IMG/VR virus record: IMGVR_UViG_3300029911_000010
Location: 1-64,000 of that record
DNA length: 64,000 nt
Direction: 5' to 3' (one strand)
Source: a virus
Within the stretch, counting starts at the first letter, position 1, and every line of letters begins with the position of its first letter. The notes under the pieces were generated by a model. The model was given only the letters and a program-made list of their open reading frames with translations, was not told the origin of the DNA and searched no databases. Below are positions 48,538 through 57,947 of this stretch, piece by piece. The translations under genes and the position numbers were made by a program.

Positions 48538-50022
48538 TCACATCACCTTATTCTGCCCGATAGCAAGGGACGCTGTCAAATGGAAGTCGTGGTCACTGGC
48601 TGCCATTCTGTACAAGGCAGCCAGTTTGTAAAGACCGTAGTCCTCGGCAAGTTCGCCGGCACCGGGTACGTCCGAAGCCGACTTTTCTAAAGTTGATTTG
48701 CATTCCGGGGTCGGCAAATGCCGCAATTCGCACCGCATGGCACGCTCGGCAGCCGCATCCTGGGTCAACCCGTGAGACCCCTGGAGGTTGCGAGCAAGGG
48801 CTCTGATCGGTGTCGTGGCGACAGCGTCGGAACACGCATATTTGTTGAACGATAACCGGGCGTCAAACTTGGGATTCTGCGCAATCGTCGTGAAAATACC
48901 CGGCAGGCAGACCGAAGCCGCCTTGACAAGATCCGGTCGGCTGGTCCAACGGGCAAAGTCGGCCAGGGTCAACATCACCTTCTGATCAGCCAGGGCTCCC
49001 AATGACGCAGCAGCCTTTTCGCTGCCGGGCATGCCCAGCAAGGCCAGCTGCTCGTCGCTGATCGTTCCCTGCACGACAGGGTGGAAACTCTTGCGCACCG
49101 GCTCGGACGGCCGCATCCCTTGTTCCTGCCGGGCCAGCGCCATGGCCAGCTTGGTCTGCCCCATTAGCTTGGAATTCCAGTTGTAGGGAAAATCCTGGCT
49201 CAGACACACCGCCAGCGGCGCAGTGACGTTAAGCATTTCAGCCATCTCGGCTCCGGGGATGAAATCCTGGTGACTGGCGGCTTTCTCCAGCCAGTCAGCC
49301 TTGGTGCCGTAGGCCGTGCGATCAGCCGGCCGAAACACGTCAGAAATGTCGAAAAACGATGGCGTCGGATTATCGACGTGCAGGATGTGTCCGTCGAAGG
49401 CGACCTTGGCCAGATTCTTGGAGCAGCCGCCGTACTTGCAGGTTCCCTCGGTGCAGTATTCCTCACGGGTGCGAGCCTTGTGCTGGCAGCCGCTGCAGAC
49501 GTCAAAAGGCACCCGGCAAGCCATCGAGACTGCCAGGTCTTCGTCCTTAGCCAGCTTCTCCAGCTCTCGGCTGGCGACAAAGCCACCGTTGCGATCCGCC
49601 GCCGACTTCTCTCCGTTGAGCGCCGCCAGCAGCTCAACGCGGCTCATCGGCAGATTCATCGCCGACTTTTCCACCCGGCCGTAGCTTAGCCGTGGATCTT
49701 TGTTCTGGTGGTTGCGATACCAGCGGGCGTACTTCTCAAACGTATTGTGATAATCCTTGAGCGTCTGCTCGGTCCAACCGTCGCCGTTGCGATTAGGTCC
49801 CCACTTCTCGGTAGAGCCCATGGCCAGCAAGTGAACCGGCACTTCGTCCTTGGCAAACTTGATGGAGTCCAGGATGTCCAGGAACGCCGGAGCCGTAGCC
49901 CCGGCCAGCTTTATGAAGTCGCTGCGATCGCTGCCGATCAGACCGCGACTGGAGACCTTGATCATCTGCGCAATGGGCTGGTCCCAATTCCATCCTGACG
50001 GGCTGAAAATCTTGATCATCAT
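48538..50022 (-). CDS. Putative prohead protease-like virion protein (494 aa)
   Basis: Motifs in the N-terminal 210 residues: VPVHLLAMGSTEKWGPNRNG, then WYRNHQNKDPRLSYGRVEKS, MSRVELLAALNGEKSAADRN and a Cys cluster (CSGCQHKARTREEYC, then CKYGGC) followed by GHILHVDNPTPSFFDISDVF. These occur together in a protein that I have seen annotated as head protease or virion protein in large phages; the HNTFEKYARWYRNH and SYG segments could hold catalytic residues. The C-terminal half is helical. Position before scaffold and capsid supports head maturation. Catalysis is not proven by the sequence. Confidence 0.5.
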   Translation of the reverse strand: MMIKIFSPSGWNWDQPIAQMIKVSSRGLIGSDRSDFIKLAGATAPAFLDILDSIKFAKDEVPVHLLAMGSTEKWGPNRNGDGWTEQTLKDYHNTFEKYARWYRNHQNKDPRLSYGRVEKSAMNLPMSRVELLAALNGEKSAADRNGGFVASRELEKLAKDEDLAVSMACRVPFDVCSGCQHKARTREEYCTEGTCKYGGCSKNLAKVAFDGHILHVDNPTPSFFDISDVFRPADRTAYGTKADWLEKAASHQDFIPGAEMAEMLNVTAPLAVCLSQDFPYNWNSKLMGQTKLAMALARQEQGMRPSEPVRKSFHPVVQGTISDEQLALLGMPGSEKAAASLGALADQKVMLTLADFARWTSRPDLVKAASVCLPGIFTTIAQNPKFDARLSFNKYACSDAVATTPIRALARNLQGSHGLTQDAAAERAMRCELRHLPTPECKSTLEKSASDVPGAGELAEDYGLYKLAALYRMAASDHDFHLTASLAIGQNKVM

Positions 50023-50031
50023 CGACTCCTG

Positions 50032-51441
50032 CTATTGATGCTGACGGGCGGCGTGCAGCTTGTCCAGTATAGCCTGGGCTTCGGGATGTTCCTGCATGTA
50101 CTGTTGATGTGACGCCAAAGTGGCATTGCGCTGTTGTACGTACGGATCGTAGCCTTTACCTAATAGCAACGGACCTGCCAGCGTCGCCGCAATCTGCGCT
50201 CCCGTACCGCCTCCACGACTCCACAGACTGGGTTTCGCAAGACCACGGCCAGCTGATAAAACACCAGGCAGAGCTTCACCGTGAATACCGAGCGGCAGCT
50301 CGGCATTAACGTTTGCCATAATATCAGTCGGGAACGGGCTCTTGGGGTCGGCGGCCAAACGTTGCACGGTATTCAGAATGCCGGCTGACTGAGGCGTCGG
50401 CGCAGCCGGACCGGTAGCCATGTGGTCGTTGAACAGCCGGTGAAAAGCGTCTGCTCGGGTGGCGTAGTCTGGCATGTTCGATCCCGAACCAACGCCGCCT
50501 TGCTGTTCGTGATCATACAGATCACGGAGAAACTGCGTAGCACTGGCGACGTGGTTGGCCCGCGTCTGCCCAGTCGAGTTGGCCAGCATCGTTGATTTGG
50601 ACATATCGCCCAGCCCGTGCGATGCAGCTGTGTCTTGCAGCAATTTGGTCTGCTCTGGCGTGAATTTAGAGTAGTCGCTCACCGGTGAGCTGGGATTCAT
50701 GGCCCGAATTGCCGCAAGCTGCACGTTACGACCGCCATCTACGAGCGTCTTATAAACGGCAGGCGGTACTTTGCCTTCAATACCTTTCATGAACGCGTCG
50801 GTGTTGACCATTGAGTCTATGCCGCCTCTTAGCCCCAGCCAGTCAACACCCTTATGCAAGTTGTTCATGGCCGCGTTGTAGGCCGGGCGACCGACTAGAT
50901 TCCAGCTGGCAAGACCGCCGATACCTAAACCCACGTTAGATCCGGCGTTGCTGATCATGTCGTTAAGACCACGCGGAAAATCAGTCATTAGCTTGACGGC
51001 GTTGGAGTGCCCTTGCCAGGCTGCGTCCTGTTGTGCGTTGTTGAGTTCCTGGGCTTGCTGCAAATTCTTCGTGGCTGAACCATCCGGCGGGTTCATGTAA
51101 TTGCCCAGCTGCTTCAAGCCGTAATGCAGACCGCCGCCGATGGCACCGCCGGCCAAAGCTCCGGTCAAGGCGCTGCGCCACGGATGCTTTTCGCGTCCGG
51201 GCTCGTCGTTCATGTAGTCGCTGGCCATGCCAATGCCGCCGCCGATGCCGGCACCCGCCAGACCAGCCAGCAGTGAATCGCCACCGACAGCGTACGGATT
51301 TGCCGGTGCTGCCGGTGCTGCCGGTGCTGCCGCACCGGTCTTTTTCAGGCCGGCCTTTTTAACCATCCGGACGGCGCAGGCTCGCTTGGCCAGAATGTCG
51401 CTGGCTTCCTTGACGGTCATGTTTTTTAAGTCAAGCGGCAT
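50032..51441 (-). CDS. Gly-rich virion protein candidate (469 aa)
   Basis: A basic N-terminus (KEASDILAKRACAVRMVKKA) is followed by an Ala/Pro linker and two glycine-zipper-like hydrophobic stretches (SLLAGLAGAGIGGGIGMASD near residue 56; ALTGALAGGAIGGGLHYGLK near residue 90), which could insert in membrane. The rest is helical and Asn/Gln-rich, ending YMQEHPEAQAILDKLHAARQ. Glycine zippers are found in phage ejection proteins and pores, so an injected internal protein is possible. No family was recognised. Confidence 0.5.
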   Translation of the reverse strand: MPLDLKNMTVKEASDILAKRACAVRMVKKAGLKKTGAAAPAAPAAPANPYAVGGDSLLAGLAGAGIGGGIGMASDYMNDEPGREKHPWRSALTGALAGGAIGGGLHYGLKQLGNYMNPPDGSATKNLQQAQELNNAQQDAAWQGHSNAVKLMTDFPRGLNDMISNAGSNVGLGIGGLASWNLVGRPAYNAAMNNLHKGVDWLGLRGGIDSMVNTDAFMKGIEGKVPPAVYKTLVDGGRNVQLAAIRAMNPSSPVSDYSKFTPEQTKLLQDTAASHGLGDMSKSTMLANSTGQTRANHVASATQFLRDLYDHEQQGGVGSGSNMPDYATRADAFHRLFNDHMATGPAAPTPQSAGILNTVQRLAADPKSPFPTDIMANVNAELPLGIHGEALPGVLSAGRGLAKPSLWSRGGGTGAQIAATLAGPLLLGKGYDPYVQQRNATLASHQQYMQEHPEAQAILDKLHAARQHQ

Positions 51442-51447
51442 CTGATC

Positions 51448-52854
51448 CTACTTTTTGACGTTGCCCGGCTGCGGAGCTGCCGGCTTAGGCATCGGGTCAA
51501 CAGGAGCCGGCTGGGTATCCTTGAGACCTTTTTCAAGATCCAGCATCTGCCCGTGCTCGAACGGTTGGACGTTGCCCTGGAGATATCGCTGCAGATGCGA
51601 ACGCATGAGCGCCGGCTGAGAAGCGGCACGGGGCGTAAGCCGCGAGATCTCGTTATAGGCGTGCAGCACTTCGTCGGGTTCATGACCACCGATCACGGGA
51701 TCATTCATCATGTCAGACAGCATCGACTGTGTCTGAATCTGCTGCAGCTTGGCGGCATGCCTGGGATCTTCCAGTTCTTCATAGGGTCCGGCTACTGGAT
51801 CACCGGACTCCTGCTTAAAAGGGTTGAGAACTTCTCCAAACAGATTCTTGGCGTCGCTGACCATGTCCATCAGCTTGATCGGCGTGGCTGCCGACTTAGT
51901 CAATAGATTGAACGACGCGTCCTTGACTGGTCCGTGAATCAGCGGACCCAGGATATCCTGCTTGTGGATTTCGGCCGCCGTCTTGGCGGCGGCTTCCGCA
52001 TTGCGAAACTGGATGACGTCCTTGGCCAGCTTGACGCAGCGGGTCAGCGCCGACCAGGGCATCTGTTGCGGCTCGACGGCGACGACCTGCTTGCCCCAGT
52101 TGACGCTGTCGCCTCGAAGCGAGTTCTCGGCCATCTTGTTACGAGTGAATACCCAGTCCATCACCGCCTGGCCGTTGGCACCGTGATAAACTTCGGCGGT
52201 TTTTTCCACCAGGGCGAAAGGCAAATGCCGCTCCGGCGACTGACGGAAGTAGTCACCTAGTTCGCCCATGGCTCCGATCAGCTTCTGGTAAGCGTCGCTG
52301 GCGTTGACGCGGGCGTCAGCCGCCTGCTTGGTCAACTTCTCGTCCAGACCCATCGCCAGCGACAATGCCGACTTCTTGGGACACGTGCAATGCTCCATCG
52401 GACGATGGCATTCTTTGCAGTGGTCAGCCGTCTTGAGCAGGCCGGCCACCTGGATTGAAGCCGCCTTGATCATCGACACGTTCGGCTGGCGGAGATTGTG
52501 ATCAAGGAAGAACGCCGGGCCACTGCCATACTCGTTTGACACGGTGGCGTAAGCCTCGTCGGCTGCCGTCTTGACCTGCTTGGGCCAGATGCGATCGATT
52601 ACCTGGTCGGGATCTGCCAGGGGAAAGTCGGCGAACTTTTCCAGGGCATTGTCGTTCTCCTGCCGCTGGTAAGTCTGCCGCCCGGTGTTGTAGGCGTACG
52701 ATGCAAAGCGAACCATGTCCGGACCCCAGCTGGAGTCGCGGGCGATCTTCTCGATCGCATCGACAGGAGACATCTCGTCTTCATCGACCAAGGTCACTGC
52801 TTGCTTGACGGCAAGAATGACTTTGTTTTCAGCTTCCTTGCTGAGCGTCTGCAT
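51448..52854 (-). CDS. Virion protein candidate with a Cys cluster (468 aa)
   Basis: Helical N-terminus (ILAVKQAVTLVDEDEMSPVD, EKIARDSSWGPDMVRFASYA, YNTGRQTYQRQENDN). A metal-site-like CKECHRPMEHCTC sits near residue 142. A long helical body follows, with NKMAENSLRGDSVNWGKQVV and MLSDMMNDPVIGGHEPDEVL, and a Pro-rich end. SD AGGAGG; the previous gene overlaps the start by 26 bases. Its recurring AYNTGR helix and position between unknown virion genes suggest an internal head protein. No named family. Confidence 0.5.
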   Translation of the reverse strand: MQTLSKEAENKVILAVKQAVTLVDEDEMSPVDAIEKIARDSSWGPDMVRFASYAYNTGRQTYQRQENDNALEKFADFPLADPDQVIDRIWPKQVKTAADEAYATVSNEYGSGPAFFLDHNLRQPNVSMIKAASIQVAGLLKTADHCKECHRPMEHCTCPKKSALSLAMGLDEKLTKQAADARVNASDAYQKLIGAMGELGDYFRQSPERHLPFALVEKTAEVYHGANGQAVMDWVFTRNKMAENSLRGDSVNWGKQVVAVEPQQMPWSALTRCVKLAKDVIQFRNAEAAAKTAAEIHKQDILGPLIHGPVKDASFNLLTKSAATPIKLMDMVSDAKNLFGEVLNPFKQESGDPVAGPYEELEDPRHAAKLQQIQTQSMLSDMMNDPVIGGHEPDEVLHAYNEISRLTPRAASQPALMRSHLQRYLQGNVQPFEHGQMLDLEKGLKDTQPAPVDPMPKPAAPQPGNVKK

Positions 52855-53908
52855 GTTGGTCCTCCTGACCAGTCGGCTTTCTCGGCGCTGGCAATGCCAG
52901 TTTCTCGATGCCGTCCATTGTACGCGGTTTTCGCCCAGACGAAAGTTCGAGCATTTCGTGGGTACGCAGCTCTGCGGCCGCGTCGTCGTAACGTTCCACC
53001 GGTTTGCCAGTAATCAGCTTCCTGCCCTTTTCACCGACCGCCCAGTTCAATCCTTTGAGCGTGGCGGCGATGTTGCTGAGCAGCTGGCTTTGCGGCACAC
53101 CGTCGCCAGCCGCCGCTTGTTCCATGGTCTTGATTTGTATATGCACCTGAAACAGATCCATGACATTGAAGCGATTGACTTCGAAATTCTGCGCAGCCAT
53201 CGCTGAGCGGTGCTTCAAACGAGTAAACGTATGATTGTCCAACCACGGAGCAACGTCGTCCTTGCCCTGGGCGATTACGCCTTTGTGGAATCCGCACTGC
53301 AGGATGTAGTCCAACACCGCAGGCCCGCCGAAGTAGGCGAACATTTTGGTCGTCGGGTCGAAAAACGGTTCACTCAGCGGCGAGCGGCTGAACGTCATCA
53401 TCTGCGGATTGTCGGGGTCATTATTGTTGTTGCGCTGCGGCTGATTCATCGTTTGATCCAGCCCGGCGTTGATGGCGGCTTCGTACGCCGGCATCAGCAC
53501 GCGGTCGACAATCCAGCCGGTGTTTTTCAACCGCCCACGCACGTCGAAGAACATGGCGGAATACCACCGAATCATCTCCGGTCGTGTACCCAGCTCGTCG
53601 GCGATGACCTGGTCGGTACAGCCGTTGAGAATGCGGGACTCGATGATAGTGATCATCCGGTTGTTGACCTGCTGCTCGGAGTACAGCTGGTAAGCCAGGA
53701 AGACCCCCAAGTCGCGCCAAGCCAGCTGCTCCCGCGTAGCCTGATCAGCCGAGCGGTATCGCAGCACGAATTCCCTGAACCGTCGGACGTACTCGTCGTC
53801 GCTCTTGACGCATCGCTTGACCGGCGTGTTGTCGATCATCTGCAACACACGATCAAACCGCCACCCTGGCGGTCGGAACGGACTGAATCTGTGAAACCTG
53901 ACTTGCAC
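52829..53908 (-). CDS. Protein with a helix-turn-helix-like segment (359 aa)
   Basis: GTG start with AAAGG seven bases upstream. Residues 85-125 contain CTDQVIADELGTRPEMIRWY, a helix-turn-helix-like segment, followed by AMFFDVRGRLKNTGWIVDRV. The central part (FAYFGGPAVLDYILQCGFHK) is compact and the C-terminus is polar (RKPRTMDGIEKLALPAPRKP). A DNA-recognition role such as small terminase subunit is possible, as it lies upstream of the head genes, but no large terminase is visible here. Confidence 0.5.
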   Translation of the reverse strand: MQVRFHRFSPFRPPGWRFDRVLQMIDNTPVKRCVKSDDEYVRRFREFVLRYRSADQATREQLAWRDLGVFLAYQLYSEQQVNNRMITIIESRILNGCTDQVIADELGTRPEMIRWYSAMFFDVRGRLKNTGWIVDRVLMPAYEAAINAGLDQTMNQPQRNNNNDPDNPQMMTFSRSPLSEPFFDPTTKMFAYFGGPAVLDYILQCGFHKGVIAQGKDDVAPWLDNHTFTRLKHRSAMAAQNFEVNRFNVMDLFQVHIQIKTMEQAAAGDGVPQSQLLSNIAATLKGLNWAVGEKGRKLITGKPVERYDDAAAELRTHEMLELSSGRKPRTMDGIEKLALPAPRKPTGQEDQHADAQQGS

Positions 53909-53919
53909 GATTTACCTTT

Positions 53920-54264
53920 CTACGGTTGTTCACGAAAACATTCAGGCAGAGGAGCATCGAAAACTTTGAGCTTCGTGTTGGCCTCACCGACCAAGCGATC
54001 GAGAACGTCGGCATCATCACCCGGATTGGTGCCATCAGGCAGCCCGATCATAAAACGCGGACCACCGGGACTGAATACGTTAATCGTCTTGACCTTGTTG
54101 CGTCGTATGATCCGACCAAAGTTCCATTTCGAAGACGTCGGATCAGCTTCCAGCCATGTCATGATCTCCGGGGTGACTTCAACTTGTCGGTTGAACGGTT
54201 TGATAAAGTTTCCTTGTTCTGGAGCCAGTTCGCCACATTCGCGTGGGTCATTCCACCATTCCAT
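53920..54264 (-). CDS. Small unknown protein (114 aa)
   Basis: ATG with GAGGAGTTTTCC upstream. MEWWNDPRECGELAPEQGNF, then VEVTPEIMTWLEADPTSSKW and RFMIGLPDGTNPGDDADVLD. Alternating strands and helices, acidic; no motif. Sits in a tight run of unknown genes before the head module. Confidence 0.5.
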   Translation of the reverse strand: MEWWNDPRECGELAPEQGNFIKPFNRQVEVTPEIMTWLEADPTSSKWNFGRIIRRNKVKTINVFSPGGPRFMIGLPDGTNPGDDADVLDRLVGEANTKLKVFDAPLPECFREQP

Positions 54265-54282
54265 GGAAAACTCCTCTTAGTC

Positions 54283-54891
54283 TTAAGCTCCGGTACCGAT
54301 ACTTTCATGTGAGCGCACGGCGATGCGGTACGTGCCGGTTGCGGCCAGCTTGACGTACAGTTTACGGTTTACGCCGATGTTGCGGTTGGGCAGAGCGTCC
54401 TGATTTTTGAATGTGATATCCAAATTGGCGTGCAGCGGGCTCGCACCGGTGATGGTTGCAAACACCCGGTACAGTTCCTGCTCAGCCGAAGGAATCTGTA
54501 CTTGGGCAGTGCCGCCAACCGCGTCGGCCGTCCACGACTGGTCAGTGACGATGTTAAAGTCATCCACGACTTCCAACACCCGATGGCTGGTGTTGTAGCC
54601 GGACGTGGGGCTGCTGGCCACGACAACCACATCGCCTACCTTACAAGCCAGGGCGCTGTTGGGATTCATTTCAACGTAGCAATAGCCGTTGCCGTCGTTG
54701 GTGATCAGGTACACCGGCACGGCCACCAGCGGCGACGCGAACGCCCGGCTAAACAAATCGGCGGTCACGGTTCCGCCGCCGATCAGAATGATCGTGATGT
54801 AGTCCAACGTGCAGCGGCCGGGGTAAGACAAAGCCACGATCTGATTGGAGCCAACGGTGGTCACGGAAAATTCTTTTTCGTATGGCGTCAC
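54283..54891 (-). CDS. Beta-rich virion protein candidate (202 aa)
   Basis: GTG start overlapping the HNH remnant's stop (GTGA), with CACGGAGG upstream. Beta-rich throughout: EFSVTTVGSNQIVALSYPGR, LDYITIILIGGGTVTADLFS and a C-terminal sandwich ending KLYVKLAATGTYRIAVRSHE. Such all-beta small proteins are common as head fibres or decoration proteins. Function unknown. Confidence 0.55.
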   Translation of the reverse strand: MTPYEKEFSVTTVGSNQIVALSYPGRCTLDYITIILIGGGTVTADLFSRAFASPLVAVPVYLITNDGNGYCYVEMNPNSALACKVGDVVVVASSPTSGYNTSHRVLEVVDDFNIVTDQSWTADAVGGTAQVQIPSAEQELYRVFATITGASPLHANLDITFKNQDALPNRNIGVNRKLYVKLAATGTYRIAVRSHESIGTGA

Positions 54892-55149
54892 TTGTGCTGG
54901 CCTCCGTGCCAGTGAAAGTAAAATGCGTCGGCAGCTTCGATAAGCGGGCCGCGAATTTCAGGGTGCAAATCCTTGAGTCGTTTAGACGACTTCTGACAGT
55001 TACAGGCTCGACACAACCGGACAGCGTTACCGGGTTTCAAGCCGTTTCCTCGCGATAACGGTCGAACGTGATCGGTACAGGTCGCGGTTGCTTTGACGTA
55101 TGACGGTCAAACGGCTGTACCTATCGTTGAGCAGGTCTAGTGCTTGCAT
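54888..55149 (-). pseudogene. HNH endonuclease remnant or frameshifted gene
   Basis: An ATG at 55149 with TGGAGACTGATC upstream encodes MQALDLLNDRYSRLTVIRQS and stops after 40 codons (TAA 55027). In the +1 frame, closed upstream by a TGA near 55107, lies an HNH-like tail: ATCTDHVRPLSRGNGL, then NAVRLCRACNCQKSSKRLKD, ending at TGA 54888. The HNH part has no start of its own and its first Cys pair is missing. Joining the two by a +1 shift would give about 88 residues. It is a decayed homing endonuclease, a programmed shift, or an assembly error. Confidence 0.6.
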
Positions 55150-55151
55150 GA

Positions 55152-57878
55152 TCAGTCTCCAGATTCTTCCATATCTGGGTCTTGTATTTCGTCGAGTCGT
55201 GGCTCGATTGTCTTCTCCTTTAGGAATAACACTATATCTGCGAGGCTTTCAAAGGCATTTCGCAGCGAATCTTCCATCTCCGGCAAAGAATTTTTGCCAT
55301 ACCGCTCCTTGAAATCATCTTGATGCCAGTAAAAAAGGAAGAGCAACCGGCCCAGCTTGTCGACGGCTTTCATCAGGTCAGGCAAGTGGCGGTCCACCAG
55401 CGAGTCCTGCCGCACCGACTTGAGCATGCCGGAGATCATCGAAGTGTCGAACACCTCTTTCTGCCCTTCCTGGCCGGCTTGCTGGGCAGTCTGCACCGCC
55501 TTCTGGTCGGGCATCAGGAATGGATCATAGATCCGAGGATCAGTCTGCGAGCTGTCCAACCCCGACACCGGCACATGCTCGCTCTGGGGATAGATGGCGT
55601 TGACTGAATTGTAGCCGACCTGTTCACTACCGTACTCGGGAGCCGGCATGACTGGGGCGTAGGGGCCACCGGACTGCAGATCGCCGCTGGGATAGTAGCC
55701 TGCGGTCTTTTCTCGCGGATAGCTCTTGGCGTATACGACGCGGTACTGCACCGGCGATCCGCTCATGCCGTTGCTGTGAACCTGGGCTTGCTTGAGCATC
55801 GCGGCTGCTTCGCTTTCGCCGAGCCCGTGATCGCGAATCAGACAGAACAGACCATGCCGCCACGGCATGCGCTCGCAGCCTCGCTTGATGGTCTGAATGG
55901 ACACTTCGCTGTGATCGCCCCACATCTTCATGGACGCGGTCTTGGTGGTGAACAGCAGTTGAATGTCACCGATGTCGCCGGGGACGATCGGCTTGGGGTC
56001 TGAGCCGTCTGAGTCCCAACCAACCGGGCCGCCGATACTGCTCTTGCTGGGACCGTCGCCGTCGTCTTTCTTGGGCTTGGGCGGATCTTTGAGCTTCATG
56101 AACTTGAAAGTATCGGGCACGTGCAACGTGCCGGCAGCCGCCCGCAACTTGGTGCCGGGGCGGTCGTTGATCACTAGCAAAGCATCGTAGTTGCTGACAT
56201 AGCCGCCGTCGCCGGAATAGGACGAAGGCTCAGTCACCTTGGGCAAACCGCTGGCACGCCCGGCTTTCCAGTCCTCGTAGCCCTTGAAGTCGACCTTGTA
56301 ACGCTTGTCCTCGTAAACCTTGCTGACAACAAACGGGACAGTGCCCTCTCCGGCCTGGTTGATCGCCAGGTAGGTGCCGCCCTTGGACAACGTCTCGGAG
56401 TTGCCCAGACCTTTGAACCATTCGCGGAAATCGTTCTCCGACTCGATTGTTTTGGTCCACAACGACGTGCGGTGACCGTTAAGCCACGACTTCTCGCCGT
56501 CGCCCAATCGCACCACCGTACAAAAGTTCTTTTGCCCGTCGTTGGCACTGGGGGCCTGGACCACCAGCATGCGGCCGAATTCGCCGGGCTTCTCCAGCAC
56601 TTCGTAGATGCCGGTCTCGTGCGGATTTGTCAGTTCCGTTCGCACTTGAGTGTTGTACGCATGGCTGATTTCGTCGCCCTTGCGCTCGTCCTTGACCAGA
56701 TAGCCGTGGTGCAGGAGCTTTTCTTTATCCTTCTCGGGAAGTTCCTTGTTGACCGTGAGGCTGACATCCGGGTCAGTGAGAATCTTGACCTTGGGCTTCT
56801 TGTCATCTTCGGGCGGCTGGGCTTCCTTAAGCAGCGAAAAATCCAGTTCACTTCGCGGCTTGTTCGGCGCAATGCGGGTTTCCCACTCGGCTCCTTTGAT
56901 CAGGCAGTTGGCGGCTTCCTCGGCTGCCTGCTTGATTCGCAGGCCGACGCGATGGAAGAAATCGCTGCCATAGAACTTATCGAAGGCGACCTTGATGCCG
57001 GGGTAGCGCTGGGAGATGTTGTAGGCTCCTTCCAGCAGGCTGACATCGGTCGCCAGGAAGTCTTCCAGCGACAGTGGGACGTCGGCTAAGGCCGCCTTGA
57101 CGGGGCTGGCGGGCAGCTTGCTGACGTCAACTTTGCGATCGGCCGGGGCGTTGGGCCATAGGAAGTTGGCTTGCTTGGTGGCAATGGCCGCCAGCAACGG
57201 CAGCGCCGGCACCGCCCAACCGGCCACGTCGCGATTGCCGACGCGGATGTAATCCGGCAGCGGTGATTCCGCAGACCGACCTTCGCGGGCGGCAGCAGCT
57301 TTGGCCTGTAGTCGCTCCAGAGCACTGCCGTATTTGTTGTGCGGCGGCGGATAGCTGAGACGTTCGATGTTGGGGGCAATGCCGCCCAGCTGCCAGGTAT
57401 CCTTGGCCGAGCCTTCGCCCAGGACGTGCGGCTTGCGGCTGAGGATGTAGTTGACCCAGTTTTCCTTCATGGGCACGAAGGAGTCCTGATTCTTGATATA
57501 CAAAAGCTCGTGGCCCTTGAGATCACCGTTGAGGAAGAAGATCGGGGCGTACAGCCACTGCTTGCCGATCTTGAAGCCGAACACGCCGACAGCCTTGGTG
57601 TTGTCGTCGTTGCGGTCGACCAGCTGGAAGCCGACGATGTAGTCGATCAGGCGGGGAGCCTTATCCTTGAGATAGGCATACCCAAGTGAAGAGAAGGATT
57701 GCTCAAAGCCCTGCTCCTGCTCGCCGCCGATGCTCGCCCATTTGATGCCGGGACCCTTGGCCAGTCCGCGAATGTGCATGACCAGCTGCAGCGGTGTCGC
57801 GTCGCTGGTGTAAAATTGACCGGCATCCGTAGCGTGCTTGATGAACGTAATGTGCTTCCGTGCAGTTGTAATTGCCAT
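55152..57878 (-). CDS. Large unknown, probably virion, protein (908 aa)
   Basis: ATG follows CGGAAAGCA. N-terminal 180 residues form a compact domain (LQLVMHIRGLAKGPGIKWAS, DYIVGFQLVDRNDDNTKAVG, IGKQWLYAPIFFLNGDLKGH). A hydrophobic patch follows near 225 (AVPALPLLAAIATKQANFLW), then a long middle with TGIYEVLEKPGEFGRMLVVQ and FVVSKVYEDKRYKVDFKGYE, a Lys/Asp/Gly-rich linker (DPPKPKKDDGDGPSKSS) and a helical C-terminus (DKLGRLLFLFYWHQDDFKER, ADIVLFLKEKT). No family recognised. It directly follows the polymerase-like gene, so a partner role is possible. Confidence 0.55.
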   Translation of the reverse strand: MAITTARKHITFIKHATDAGQFYTSDATPLQLVMHIRGLAKGPGIKWASIGGEQEQGFEQSFSSLGYAYLKDKAPRLIDYIVGFQLVDRNDDNTKAVGVFGFKIGKQWLYAPIFFLNGDLKGHELLYIKNQDSFVPMKENWVNYILSRKPHVLGEGSAKDTWQLGGIAPNIERLSYPPPHNKYGSALERLQAKAAAAREGRSAESPLPDYIRVGNRDVAGWAVPALPLLAAIATKQANFLWPNAPADRKVDVSKLPASPVKAALADVPLSLEDFLATDVSLLEGAYNISQRYPGIKVAFDKFYGSDFFHRVGLRIKQAAEEAANCLIKGAEWETRIAPNKPRSELDFSLLKEAQPPEDDKKPKVKILTDPDVSLTVNKELPEKDKEKLLHHGYLVKDERKGDEISHAYNTQVRTELTNPHETGIYEVLEKPGEFGRMLVVQAPSANDGQKNFCTVVRLGDGEKSWLNGHRTSLWTKTIESENDFREWFKGLGNSETLSKGGTYLAINQAGEGTVPFVVSKVYEDKRYKVDFKGYEDWKAGRASGLPKVTEPSSYSGDGGYVSNYDALLVINDRPGTKLRAAAGTLHVPDTFKFMKLKDPPKPKKDDGDGPSKSSIGGPVGWDSDGSDPKPIVPGDIGDIQLLFTTKTASMKMWGDHSEVSIQTIKRGCERMPWRHGLFCLIRDHGLGESEAAAMLKQAQVHSNGMSGSPVQYRVVYAKSYPREKTAGYYPSGDLQSGGPYAPVMPAPEYGSEQVGYNSVNAIYPQSEHVPVSGLDSSQTDPRIYDPFLMPDQKAVQTAQQAGQEGQKEVFDTSMISGMLKSVRQDSLVDRHLPDLMKAVDKLGRLLFLFYWHQDDFKERYGKNSLPEMEDSLRNAFESLADIVLFLKEKTIEPRLDEIQDPDMEESGD

Positions 57879-57947
57879 TGCTTTCCGTCCGTGAAAAGGG
57901 CATCAGTTTATTTCACTATAACAACCTACCGCCTAATGCTCCAAATA

